From the NCBI RefSeq assembly GCF_028747205.1, contig NZ_CP112880.1, forward strand, positions 5,890,001 through 5,954,000: a DNA stretch of 64,000 nucleotides, given 5' to 3'. Shown piece after piece: positions 27,793 through 35,597 of the stretch. Position 1 is the first letter of the stretch, and each line of letters starts with the position of its first letter. The DNA is from Streptomyces sp. CA-278952. Lineage in GTDB: Bacteria > Actinomycetota > Actinomycetes > Streptomycetales > Streptomycetaceae. The translations under genes were made by a program, and so were the position numbers. The notes under the pieces were generated by a model. It was not told the DNA's origin. It searched no databases and saw nothing but the letters and a program-made list of their open reading frames with translations.

Positions 27793-28682
27793 GCGCGACT
27801 TCACCGGCCACCCCGGCGGCGGCTTCACCGGCCACCCTGGTGGCGGCTTCACCGGCCACCCCGGCGGCTGCTTCACCGGTCACCCTGGTGGCGAGCGACC
27901 TCGACCGCACGCTGATCTACTCGGCGGCCTCGCTCGACCTGTCGATGCCGGACGCGGAGGCCCCCCGGTTGCTGTGCGTGGAGGTCTACGGCCACAAGCC
28001 CCTCTCGTACCTGACCGAGACGGCCGCCGCCCTCCTCACCGAGGTGGCGACCTCCACCGTCTTCGTCCCGACGACCACCCGCACCCGCGAGCAGTACGGG
28101 CGCATCCACCTCCCCGGCCCCGCCCCCCGGTACGCGATCTGCGCCAACGGCGGCCACATCCTGGTCGACGGCGTCTCCGACCTCGACTGGCGGCAGCGGG
28201 TGGAGGCCCGTATCGCGGAGGAGTGCGCCCCGCTCACCGAGATCCGCGCCCACCTCGCCACCACCGCAGACCCGGCCTGGCTCCTCAAGGAACGGGTCGC
28301 CGAGAACCTCTTCGCCTACCTCGTCGTCGAACGCTCCCTGCTGCCCGAGGAATGGGTGAAGGAACTGGCCGCCTGGGCCGGGCCGCTCGGCTGGACGGTC
28401 TCCCTCCAGGGCCGCAAGATCTACGCGGTTCCGGCACCGCTCACCAAGAGCGCCGCCATGCACGAGGTCGCCCGCCGCACCGGCGCCACGCGCACGCTCG
28501 CCGCCGGTGACTCCCTCCTCGACGCGGACCTGCTGCTCGCCGCCGACCTCGGCTGGCGCCCCGGCCACGGCGAACTGGCCGACGAGGGCTGGCGGGCCCC
28601 GCACGTGGTCGCCCTGGAGGAGCGGGGAGGGGCGGCGGGCGAGGAGATCCTGCGCCGGTTCCTGGCGGCCGCGGCTGCCTGA
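27789..28682 (+). CDS. HAD-family phosphatase of the Ter biosynthetic operon
   Basis: A 297-aa HAD hydrolase. Motif I is LVASDLDRTLIYS (catalytic Asp pair), motif II is in STVFVPTTTRT, and motif IV is AAGDSLLDADLLLAAD. A cap-like insertion lies between. The ATG at 27789 overlaps the TGA of the fusion gene (ATGA), so it is co-translated. The first about 35 residues are a repeat (SPATPAAA / SPATLVAA) encoded by four 24-bp units and are unlikely to be catalytic; a GTG near 27879 would start just before the HAD core. A final dephosphorylation step is the inferred role. Confidence 0.88.
   Translation: MSATSPATPAAASPATLVAASPATPAAASPVTLVASDLDRTLIYSAASLDLSMPDAEAPRLLCVEVYGHKPLSYLTETAAALLTEVATSTVFVPTTTRTREQYGRIHLPGPAPRYAICANGGHILVDGVSDLDWRQRVEARIAEECAPLTEIRAHLATTADPAWLLKERVAENLFAYLVVERSLLPEEWVKELAAWAGPLGWTVSLQGRKIYAVPAPLTKSAAMHEVARRTGATRTLAAGDSLLDADLLLAADLGWRPGHGELADEGWRAPHVVALEERGGAAGEEILRRFLAAAAA
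27798..27893 (+). repeat. 24-bp tandem repeat inside the HAD gene, four units
   Basis: Units at 27798, 27822, 27846 and 27870 alternate between two versions, differing at CCCCGGCGG/CCCTGGTGG, so the array is really two copies of 48 bp. It encodes eight-residue repeats at the N-terminus without breaking the frame. Confidence 0.9.
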
Positions 28683-28723
28683 GTTCCCCTGCGGGCGGGC
28701 GCGCGTTGCGCGAGGGTGGGGGC

Positions 28724-29383
28724 ATGACCAAGGGCAACGACACCACGATCACCGACGAGCTGTACACGTACATGCTGGCCCACAACCCGCCGCTGGACCC
28801 GGTCCAGCGAGAACTGGTCGACACCACGTACGCACGGTTCCCCGACCACGCGGGCATGCAGTCGGCCGAGGAACAGGCACCCCTGCTCGCCTTCCTCGTC
28901 CGGCTGGTCGGCGCCCGGCACGTGGTGGAGGTCGGCACGTTCACCGGCTTCAGCGCCCTGGCGATGGCCCAGGCGCTGCCCGCCGACGGCACGCTGATCG
29001 CCTGCGACATCTCGGAGGAGTGGACGGCGTACGCCCGTGAGGCCTGGGCGAAGGCGGGCGTCGCGGACCGGATCGACCTGCGCATCGCCCCGGCCCTGGA
29101 CACCCTGCGCGCGATGCCCGCCGAGCCGCACATCGACTTCGCCTACCTGGACGCGGACAAGGGCGGCTACATCGCGTACTGGGAGGAGCTGGTGGACCGG
29201 ATGCGGCCCGGCGGGGTCATCGCCACGGACAACGTGCTCTTCCACGGTGGGGTCACGGACCCGGGGGCGACCGGTCCGACGGCGGCGATCAAGGAGTTCA
29301 ACGACCACGTGAGCGCCGACGACCGGATGGACAGCGTCCTGCTGACCGTCTCGGACGGCCTGACGCTGTCCCGCAAGAAGTAG
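28724..29383 (+). CDS. Class I SAM-dependent O-methyltransferase
   Basis: A 219-aa methyltransferase of the caffeoyl-CoA/catechol OMT type. It has the SAM-binding loop VVEVGTFTGFSALAMAQALP (motif I), LIACDISEEW, the metal-binding YLDADKGGYIAYWEEL, and GGVIATDNVLFHGGV. A divalent metal usually assists. The ATG at 28724 follows GGTGGGGGC. It lies 41 bp after the HAD gene on the same strand, so it may be the last gene of that operon, but this family is common elsewhere, so membership is uncertain. Confidence 0.92.
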   Translation: MTKGNDTTITDELYTYMLAHNPPLDPVQRELVDTTYARFPDHAGMQSAEEQAPLLAFLVRLVGARHVVEVGTFTGFSALAMAQALPADGTLIACDISEEWTAYAREAWAKAGVADRIDLRIAPALDTLRAMPAEPHIDFAYLDADKGGYIAYWEELVDRMRPGGVIATDNVLFHGGVTDPGATGPTAAIKEFNDHVSADDRMDSVLLTVSDGLTLSRKK

Positions 29384-29386
29384 GCC

Positions 29387-29424
29387 CCCGGCCGTCGCGG
29401 GGGCCCCGGGGGCGTCCGGCCGGG
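29387..29424. terminator. Probable hairpin between convergent genes
   Basis: CCCGGCCG (29387-29394) pairs with CGGCCGGG (29417-29424) around a G-rich 22-nt loop. It fills the whole gap between the methyltransferase stop and the FmdB stop. Confidence 0.5.
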
Positions 29425-29425
29425 T

Positions 29426-29638
29426 TCAGCCGCAGCACCCGCCCCCGCAGCAGCCCCCACCGCCGCCGGACGGCGCGGGAGCGGAGCCGGCTGCACCGCC
29501 CACCGCCACGGTGGAGAGCAGCTTGACGGTGTCGTCGTGGCCTGCGGGGCAGGAGGCGGGGTCCGAGGACCGAGCCATGGGACGGCTGACTTCGAAGGTG
29601 TCTCCGCAGGTGCGGCAGCGGAATTCATAGCGAGGCAT
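29426..29638 (-). CDS. FmdB-family zinc-ribbon protein
   Basis: A 70-aa protein. The N-terminal zinc ribbon is MPRYEFRCRTCGDTFE (CxxC at 8-11) with a second half SCPAGHD. The tail is Gly/Cys rich (GGGGGCCGGGCCG), which adds four Cys and may bind further metal. FmdB-type regulators are ubiquitous in actinobacteria and their role is poorly defined. Single gene, convergent with the methyltransferase. Confidence 0.88.
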   Translation of the reverse strand: MPRYEFRCRTCGDTFEVSRPMARSSDPASCPAGHDDTVKLLSTVAVGGAAGSAPAPSGGGGGCCGGGCCG

Positions 29639-29691
29639 GGGCTCAGGCTAGAGCCATCGTGGCCGGGGGGCTACGTCCCCCGGCGGTCGCC

Positions 29692-31137
29692 TCAGGCGCC
29701 GGTGCCGCGTTCCTCGCGGATATCGGAGACCACCCGGGCGGCGGTCTGCCGCACGGCCTCGGTCTCGGTCAGGAAGTGCCAGTAGTCGGGGTGGCGCCCC
29801 TCCAGACCGGCGATGGCGCGTTCCAGCCGGGCCACGGAGTCGTCCAGGGGCCGCGCGTGCCGCGGGTCGGGCGTGTGCCGGCCGGCCATGGCGAGGCGCT
29901 GGGCGTCCCGCACCGCGAACCGGGTCCGCTCGATCTCCTGCTGCGGGTCCTTCGCCACGGCGTTCAGCTGCCGCAACCGGTCCCCGGCGGCGGAGACCGC
30001 CTCGTCCGTGGCGTTGAGGAGGGCGCGGACCGTGGACAGCCGGGACGTGGCGTCCGCCCAGCGCTGCTCGTCGCGCGCCTTCGCCGCCTCCGCGAGCTTG
30101 TCCTCGGCCTGCCGGACGTTGACGGCGGCCTGCTCCGGAACGGGCTGGAGGTCCTGCCAGCAGGCGGCCGAGAAACGCCGCCGCAACTCGCTGAGCACCG
30201 GCTCCACCGAGCCCGCCCGTGTCGTCAGGGCCTGGGCGCGGGTCCGCAGCGAGACGAGCCTGCGGTCGATCTCGGCCGCCCGCTCGGGCAGCCGCTCCGC
30301 CTCGATGCGCACGGCCTCGGCATCGCGCAGCACCGCGTCGGCCCGCTGGAGGGTCTCCGCGACGCCGTGCGCTCCCGCGCCCTGGTTCAGCTTGGTCAGC
30401 TCCGGGGCGAGCGCGGCGAGCCGGGCGGCCAGCTCATCGGCCCGTAGTCCCGCGGCCCGGGCCCCGTCGAGGGCGTTGCTCGCTCCCAGGAGCGCCTGCC
30501 GGGCCCGCTCGACAGCGGGGGCGAGCCGGGCGAGCTGCGTCTCCGCGCTGCCCAGCAGGGGCCCGAGCCCCTGGGTGAAACGATCCAGCTCGCCCTTGAC
30601 CCGCACGAGGTCGTCCTTGGCCCGGGACAGCTCGGTGCGGGCCCGAGAGGCGACGGCGGGCTCCAGATCGTCCCGGTCCAGGTCATGACTGTCGACGGCG
30701 GTGATGTAGGTGTGACTGACCTCGTCGATGCGCCGGCCCAGCGCGGCGAAGTCCTCGGATGCCTGGCGGCCGCGGGAGGAGCTGTCCACGGCGTTGATCG
30801 TCTCGATGGAGATCCTGAGATCACGCTGGGCGCTGTCCAGCTCGTAGAACGCCTCGGCGGCGGCGTCCTTCGCGGCCTGCGCCTCGGCCCGCTCGTTCTC
30901 CCCGCGCCCGCCGAACCACCGGCGCGTACCGCCACCGGCGAAGGCGGCGGGCAGCGCGGCGAGCACGAGGGGCACGGGCAGGAGCATCAGCGCCAGGACG
31001 TCCCGGCCGCCGGAACGGCTCCGCGCGCGCGGCCTCCGCGACCTCCCGGGGGCGTGCTGCCCCGGCAGGCCCTGACCACTGTGGACGGCGGAACTCCCAC
31101 CCGCTCCTGCCTCCGGCCGCGCGTGTGTCGCCGTCAC
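29692..31137 (-). CDS. Single-pass membrane protein with long coiled coil
   Basis: A 481-aa protein. A basic N-terminus precedes one transmembrane segment (about 47-68, LALMLLPVPLVLAALPAAFA), and the remaining 400 residues are Ala/Glu/Arg/Leu-rich helices with heptad character (for example LDSAQRDLRISIETINAVD, RADAVLRDAEAVRIEAERLPERAAEI). No enzymatic motif is seen. The start is GTG at 31137 with GGAGAGGG upstream; an upstream ATG lacks a site. An envelope-scaffold role would fit, but the family is unrecognised. Confidence 0.8.
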   Translation of the reverse strand: MTATHARPEAGAGGSSAVHSGQGLPGQHAPGRSRRPRARSRSGGRDVLALMLLPVPLVLAALPAAFAGGGTRRWFGGRGENERAEAQAAKDAAAEAFYELDSAQRDLRISIETINAVDSSSRGRQASEDFAALGRRIDEVSHTYITAVDSHDLDRDDLEPAVASRARTELSRAKDDLVRVKGELDRFTQGLGPLLGSAETQLARLAPAVERARQALLGASNALDGARAAGLRADELAARLAALAPELTKLNQGAGAHGVAETLQRADAVLRDAEAVRIEAERLPERAAEIDRRLVSLRTRAQALTTRAGSVEPVLSELRRRFSAACWQDLQPVPEQAAVNVRQAEDKLAEAAKARDEQRWADATSRLSTVRALLNATDEAVSAAGDRLRQLNAVAKDPQQEIERTRFAVRDAQRLAMAGRHTPDPRHARPLDDSVARLERAIAGLEGRHPDYWHFLTETEAVRQTAARVVSDIREERGTGA

Positions 31138-31208
31138 ATCCCTCTCCCGTGCCGATTCGCCCTGCCCGGTACATTCTCCCACCTGGTAAGGACGAACACA
31201 CGGGTCGG

Positions 31209-32009
31209 TTAGTTCGCGCTTCGCACGGTGACTTGGCCGTTGTCGCTGCGCGCCTTCACCACATGGGCGCTGTCGTCGCCGCGCGGCACCCCGATCGAGA
31301 CGTCCCCGTTGTCGGCGGAAGCGTTCACCGCGTACCTCTGGCCGCCCGCCGGCAGGTCGATGGTGATGCCCCCGTTGTCGCTCACGGTGTCCACGAGGTC
31401 GGGAACGGAGCTGAAGCCCAACCGGATCTCCCCGTTGTCGGCGCGGGCGACCACGGAGGAGGCAGATATCCGGTCCGCCCGCACCTCCCCGTTGTCGCTC
31501 TTCAGCTTCAGCGCCCCGCTCGCGTCCCGGACGTTGATCTCCCCGTTGTCCGACGAGAGGTCCAGCGCGCGGTCGAAGCCGGTGGCGCTGATCGTCCCGT
31601 TGTCCGACGAGGCCGTCACCGCGACCCCGCGCGGCACCTTCACCCGGTGCCGGGCCTCGCAGTTGTTGATCAGCGCGTCACACTTCACGCGGAGCGTGAG
31701 GGTGTCGCCCTCCATGCTCCAGACGGGATCGGGCCCGCTGCCCAGCACCACCCACCCGTCGACCTGCCGCTCCACCTCGACCTGCTCCACGTCGGCGGGC
31801 ACGAGGTCCACGGTCGCGTTCTCGGAGTCGATGGTCAACGTCTTCCCCTCCAGCGCGAACGTCTTGCGCTCCACGGGAGCGCCGTCGACGTCCGTGCTCC
31901 CGCACCCGGTGAGAGCCAGGACCAGCAAGGTGACCCCACTCCCCAGAGCGAGGGCCCGCCCCGGCGCTCCACGGAGCGTGCGGGTCGCTGCGCTCTTGAA
32001 GTTGTCCAC
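31209..32009 (-). CDS. DUF4097 lipoprotein with seven S/A-D-N-G beta-helix repeats
   Basis: A 266-aa lipoprotein. The signal ends in the lipobox LALTGCGS. The body carries seven repeats of about 22 residues, each centred on [SA]-DNG-x-[IV] (SSDNGTIS, SSDNGEIN, KSDNGEVR, RADNGEIR, VSDNGGIT, SADNGDVS, RSDNGQVT). This is the right-handed beta-helix pattern of the DUF4097/adhesin-like family. The GTG start at 32009 follows GGGGGAA. A surface-exposed fibre or envelope-stress role is likely; no ligand is known. Confidence 0.88.
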   Translation of the reverse strand: MDNFKSAATRTLRGAPGRALALGSGVTLLVLALTGCGSTDVDGAPVERKTFALEGKTLTIDSENATVDLVPADVEQVEVERQVDGWVVLGSGPDPVWSMEGDTLTLRVKCDALINNCEARHRVKVPRGVAVTASSDNGTISATGFDRALDLSSDNGEINVRDASGALKLKSDNGEVRADRISASSVVARADNGEIRLGFSSVPDLVDTVSDNGGITIDLPAGGQRYAVNASADNGDVSIGVPRGDDSAHVVKARSDNGQVTVRSAN

Positions 32010-32164
32010 GGTGATCGTTCCCCCAGTGCGTGCTGCCGGACGGTGCCGCACCGGGCGTCGCTGCCGGTGCACTCAAACCGTATGCACCGACGCCCCCCGA
32101 CGGGATCCGGACGGCTACCGTCTCTTGGTGGGGTTATCCCCCGCACCGGCCTCCGCACCGCCAC

Positions 32165-32262
32165 CGGCCCGGGACCCGGCCCCGGACCTGGCACCGACCG
32201 TGGGCCCGGACCTGGCACCGACCGTGGGCCCGGCCCCGGCACCGACCGTGGCACCGGCCCCG
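32165..32262. repeat. 24-bp tandem repeat upstream of the tRNA gene
   Basis: About 3.5 units of GGCCCGGACCTGGCACCGAC-CGTG lie in the 329-bp gap between the lipoprotein gene and the tRNA. The rest of that gap shows no gene. Confidence 0.8.
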
Positions 32263-32338
32263 GTGGAGGCGGCCCGGTCCCGTCCCGACCGGTTTATGAG
32301 CAGGGGCGCCGGTCCATGTACGCTGTTGCCTCATCCAC

Positions 32339-32410
32339 GGGTGCGTAGCTCAGGGGTAGAGCGCTGCTCTTACAAAGCAGATGTCGGCGGTTCGAAACCG
32401 TCCGCGCCCA
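32339..32410 (+). tRNA. tRNA-Val (anticodon UAC)
   Basis: A 72-nt cloverleaf. The acceptor stem GGGTGCG/CGCGCCC has one G-T pair, the D arm is GCTCAGGGGTAGAGC, and the anticodon stem CTGCT/AGCAG has loop CTTACAA (anticodon TAC at 32371-32373). The T arm is GGCGG TTCGAAA CCGTC, and the discriminator is A. CCA is not encoded. It is the likely attachment site of the island downstream. Confidence 0.95.
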
Positions 32411-32441
32411 CAGCGGTAATCAGCAGGTGAGAGCCTGTATC

Positions 32442-32471
32442 GGCCCCTCGGTCCACACGGACCGGGGGGCC
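32442..32471 (+). terminator. Terminator after tRNA-Val
   Basis: A 13-bp stem with one T-G pair, GGCCCCTCGGTCC (32442-32454) with GGACCGGGGGGCC (32459-32471), closes an ACAC loop 31 bp after the tRNA. GTTTCC follows. Confidence 0.8.
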
Positions 32472-32693
32472 GTTTCCATGATCGATGCCACGTGGATGCC
32501 ACATCCCCACCGGAGACGTCGAATTCGTCACCCGTCCGAGGGATGGACTCCGTGGCCTCGGCACATGGATTGCAGGGCACGGACGGGTCAGGCGTGACTC
32601 CCCACACGCGTCTGATACGCGCCGTCCGAACACCTGTGGCGCTGCGACGAAGGTCCAGTGGCAGGATGGCGGCTTCGATCATCCTGAGAGGCC

Positions 32694-33113
32694 ATGCTCG
32701 TGCCCACGCCTGCCGACTACCTCGCACGGGCACGTGCCGAGAGAGACAGTTTGGCCCTGCAGCGTCTCGCGACATGCCCGTACCCTTTTGTTTGGCATGC
32801 CCTGGCCACCAATCCCCACACGCCGCCCGAAGCCCTCCAGGAACTGAGCGCGGCCCGCGACAGCGCCTGGAACGACAACAAGCTTCTTCGCCTGCTCGCG
32901 GGCCATCCCGGTGCGAACCCTGTCGTTCTTCGCGCTGTTCTCGAAGCCGTTGCAGCGAAGCTCGATGAGGGCGAGCGGCCCTACGCCGCCGTGCTGGCTC
33001 TCGCGGACCGGCTGGAGCTTGAGGTGGATGAGGTGAGGAAGCTCGGAACCCTTCGCGGTGCCTCTGCTCGTCTACGCCATCTGCTCAACCTGCGGCTGAG
33101 CATCCGTATCTGA
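32694..33113 (+). CDS. Variant leucine-rich (LRV-like) helical repeat protein
   Basis: A 139-aa protein with two or three short helical repeats of the pattern LATNPHTPPEALQELS and LAGHPGANPVVLRAVL. This is the actinobacterial LRV/HEAT-like type (x-x-N-P-x-T-P-P-E-x-L). The ATG at 32694 follows GAGAGG. It lies inside the tRNA-associated island with lower G+C than the core genes. A protein-protein interaction role is all that can be suggested. Confidence 0.7.
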   Translation: MLVPTPADYLARARAERDSLALQRLATCPYPFVWHALATNPHTPPEALQELSAARDSAWNDNKLLRLLAGHPGANPVVLRAVLEAVAAKLDEGERPYAAVLALADRLELEVDEVRKLGTLRGASARLRHLLNLRLSIRI

Positions 33114-33146
33114 AGCACCCCCTCTGGCCGCACGTACGATTCCGCC

Positions 33147-34201
33147 ATGCGTAAAGGTGCGATCAGCCGGGATGGTGTCCTCAAGGCCGTAGCCGAGTAC
33201 GACGACTTGGGCCGCGAAGGATTTTTATCCAAGTACGGATACAAGCCGGCGACCGGGTACCTCCTCGTGCAGGAGAAGCAGACATACGACTCCAAGGCCA
33301 TCGCAGGCGTGGCCCACAAGTTTGATCAGGGCCGAGTGCTCAGGCCGGAAGAGTTGAGCGGGGGAAGGTCGCACGCGGCCAGGTGGCTCGCCAGACTCGG
33401 GTTCGTCATCCGCTCGTCTCGCAGTCCCGACTGGACTCGTGACGAGATCATTCTGGCCTGTGACCTGGCGATGGCTAACGGGTGGAAGCGGCTGGAGTTC
33501 GACGACCCACGTGTGGTCGAGCTGTCTGCACTTCTACAGACCATGCCGATCCATCCTGAAGAACTACGCAATGAGCTATTCCGGAATCCCAACGGCGTGG
33601 CCCGCAAAACGGTTGACATCACGTGCCAGCACCCGGACTACCGAGGGAAACCCACGAACGGCAACATGCTGGATGCCCAAGTCATGAACGATTTCCTTGC
33701 CAGGCCGGCCGAGATGGCGGAGGTGGCCCAGCGGATCCGGCTCGGCCTTACCGCGGGTGCGTTTCAGGACCTGTCCCTGGAGGCGGAGGAGGAAGACGAG
33801 TTCAGCGCCCCCGAAGGCCGGTTGCTGCTGCGCCGCCACCGCAGTCGCGAGCGGAACAAAGGTCTGCGCAAGAAGAAGATCGATACTTGCAGCGCCAGGG
33901 GCGTCAACTTGAGTGCGAGGCGTGTGGATTCGACTTTGAACGGGTCTACGGCGACCGTGGAGAGGCTACATCGAGTGCCACCACGTCGTTCCTCTCCATG
34001 AAGCCGGCGAAGGCAGGACCAAGCTCAGCGATCTCGCCCTCCTGCGCCAACTGTCACCGCATGATTCACCGGCGTGCGCCATGGCCGACCCCTGGGGAGC
34101 TGCGAGCCTCGATAGAGCAGAATCACGCTGACGACAGGCGCGCCGCGACAGCATTGACACGACCGCGCAGGGCAGCCGACGAGCAGGTGCCGAGCCCGTG
34201 A
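33147..34201 (+). pseudogene. Frameshifted McrA-like HNH endonuclease
   Basis: The N-terminal 240 residues (MRKGAISRDGVLKAVAEYDD ... EGRLLLRRHRSRERNKGLRKKKI) read in one frame. They match the head region of ScoMcrA-type restriction proteins. The HNH domain continues in other frames: LECEACGFDFERVYGDRG, then YIECHHVVPLHEAGEGRTKLSDLALL, then CANCHRMIHRRAPW. Three small deletions explain this, near 33883 (1 base), 33965 (1 base) and 34044 (2 bases). Intact, it would resemble type IV enzymes cutting modified DNA. A TTA Leu codon lies near 33227. Sequencing error at three sites is unlikely but possible. Confidence 0.75.
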
Positions 34202-34297
34202 ACTGACAGCAGCGTCGGCGCGCAACGGCAGCCCCGGAGAACCCTGGACGGCCGCCGCGGCCGAGTCCGCCAGGGTGCTCAACCACCTCCGGCCGAA

Positions 34298-34339
34298 CTT
34301 ACAAAGCAGATGCCGACGGTTCGAGACCGTCCGTGCTCA
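34298..34339 (+). repeat. Diverged copy of the tRNA-Val 3' half (putative att site)
   Basis: Starts CTTACAAAGCAGATG, identical to the anticodon loop/stem of the tRNA at 32369, and continues through the T arm with five transitions. It lacks the 5' half, so it is not a functional tRNA. Confidence 0.75.
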
Positions 34340-34442
34340 CCAGCGCGAAGGGCCGTACCACCACCCATGGGCGGGGAACGTCGGCATCTACTTCTTCCCG
34401 GTCGCGGGGGCATCGCCGCGACGACGGTTCTCAAGATCGTCA

Positions 34443-34730
34443 TCATTGACCAGCGGTATCGCGCGCCTCGGTGATGAGCCTCTGTACTTCCATGACCACA
34501 TCGCGGAGGCGTCCCGGCCGTACGGCCTCGCGCGCCAGCCACTCATCGAGTCGGGGTCGCAGATACCGGACTGTCCCGTGCCCGTGACGCCGCAGTGCCG
34601 AGCGGTTGATCGAGATCTCTGCCTGGATCTCCCGCCGCAGGTCGTCAGTCCAGCCCTGCTCACGGTCAATGCGCTTCAGCGGAGCCTTCAGGGCGGCCAC
34701 GGCACGGTCGAGGGACTCCGCCAGATCCAC
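34443..34730 (-). CDS. Small hypothetical helical protein
   Basis: A 95-aa protein, charged and helical (LDRAVAALKAPLKRIDREQG, DEWLAREAVRPGRLRDVVMEV). The start is GTG at 34730 with GGAGAG upstream, a good site. Codon bias is weaker than in core genes and it lies just outside the putative att copy. No family was recognised. Confidence 0.6.
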   Translation of the reverse strand: MDLAESLDRAVAALKAPLKRIDREQGWTDDLRREIQAEISINRSALRRHGHGTVRYLRPRLDEWLAREAVRPGRLRDVVMEVQRLITEARDTAGQ

Positions 34731-34778
34731 GGCTCTCCAACCTCATGCGTGTCGAACGGTGAACCATCGTATGTCCCG

Positions 34779-35246
34779 TCACCGGGCGCGGTCACTCACC
34801 GCCTCCGCGATCGACAGGCTGTTCTCGTAGAGGTGGTGCCTGGTGATCCGGCCGTTCTCCACGGTGAGGCGCAGCGCGAACGGTCCCTCGAAGGATCTGC
34901 CCGTCGCCCGCACGGTCCCCGACAGGTGCCCCGTCAGGACGGCGTCCGTGCCGTCGACGAGGAAGGCGTCGACGGAGGCGCGTGCGTCCTCGGGGACGGT
35001 GTGTTCCATCAACTCCGTGAACTGGGAAGCGCATTCGGCGGCCGTGTACCGGGGGCGGATCCACGGCACGGTCGGGTTCTCGGCGAGCAGCCAGTCGACC
35101 TCGTCGGCGAAGAGCGCCGTGAGCCGGGCGGTGTCTCCGGCCAGCCGGGCGGCGAGGAACTCCTGGACCACGGCCCGGGTCGTATCGGCGGAGGAGGGCG
35201 CCGGGCCGGCCGGGCTTGCCGTGGGAGTGGGGGACGTGACGGACAT
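34779..35246 (-). CDS. SnoaL/NTF2-like protein
   Basis: A 155-aa cone-shaped NTF2-like fold of the SnoaL group: VVQEFLAARLAGDTARLTALFADEVDWLL, followed by the beta-sheet segment GHLSGTVRATGRSFEGPFALRLTVENGRITRHHLYEN. The ATG at 35246 follows GAGGAGACC. The family covers cyclases, isomerases and plain binding proteins, so activity cannot be predicted. It is monocistronic and divergent from the GNAT gene. Confidence 0.85.
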   Translation of the reverse strand: MSVTSPTPTASPAGPAPSSADTTRAVVQEFLAARLAGDTARLTALFADEVDWLLAENPTVPWIRPRYTAAECASQFTELMEHTVPEDARASVDAFLVDGTDAVLTGHLSGTVRATGRSFEGPFALRLTVENGRITRHHLYENSLSIAEAVSDRAR

Positions 35247-35597
35247 GGGGGTCTCCTCGCTGCGGGGGCCGGGGCCTGTCAGGGCGTCCCGTCGATGGGT
35301 CCGATCCTGCCCAGGCGGGCGGACGCGGTCGATTACGCCGAAGGTAATGCCGGAAGCGATGAGGGGGCGGCAGCGTCGGGACTCCTCCTTGGGCGCGTGT
35401 ACGGGGGCAGCTGGACGTCTGCCGTTCGACGGACCGGCCTACCCTGGGCCGGTGCGCCGCGAGGAGCCGCGGATGAACGTTTCGTCGTCCGTGCGGCCCC
35501 GTGCGGCCCTGCGCGGCCCCAAGGTGGTGACCTGCGGTGACGCAGGCTGTGGCGATACGACGGTTCGAACGAACGACGTTGTACGAGGGAGCAGTTC
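35247..35597. other. Divergent promoter region
   Basis: About 350 bp between the SnoaL and GNAT genes with no convincing gene. Near the GNAT start the sequence GGTTCGAACGAACGACGTTG (from about 35561) has overlapping TTCG/CGAA words that could be an operator. Nothing else stands out. Confidence 0.5.

Larger units (their letters stand above)
32369..34339. mobile_element. Small integrated island next to tRNA-Val
   Basis: The segment begins in the tRNA 3' half (32369-32410) and ends in a 42-bp diverged copy (34298-34339; 37 of 42 identical by my count). This is the layout of an element integrated at a tRNA. The interior has visibly lower G+C than its surroundings, a TTA codon in the endonuclease reading frame, and a decayed defence-type gene. 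No integrase remains, so it is a relic. A duplicated tRNA remnant is the alternative. Confidence 0.6.

Noticed and set aside
34298..34339. A second tRNA-Val gene
   Set aside because: Only the 3' half is present; there is no D arm or acceptor 5' strand, and T-arm bases have changed.
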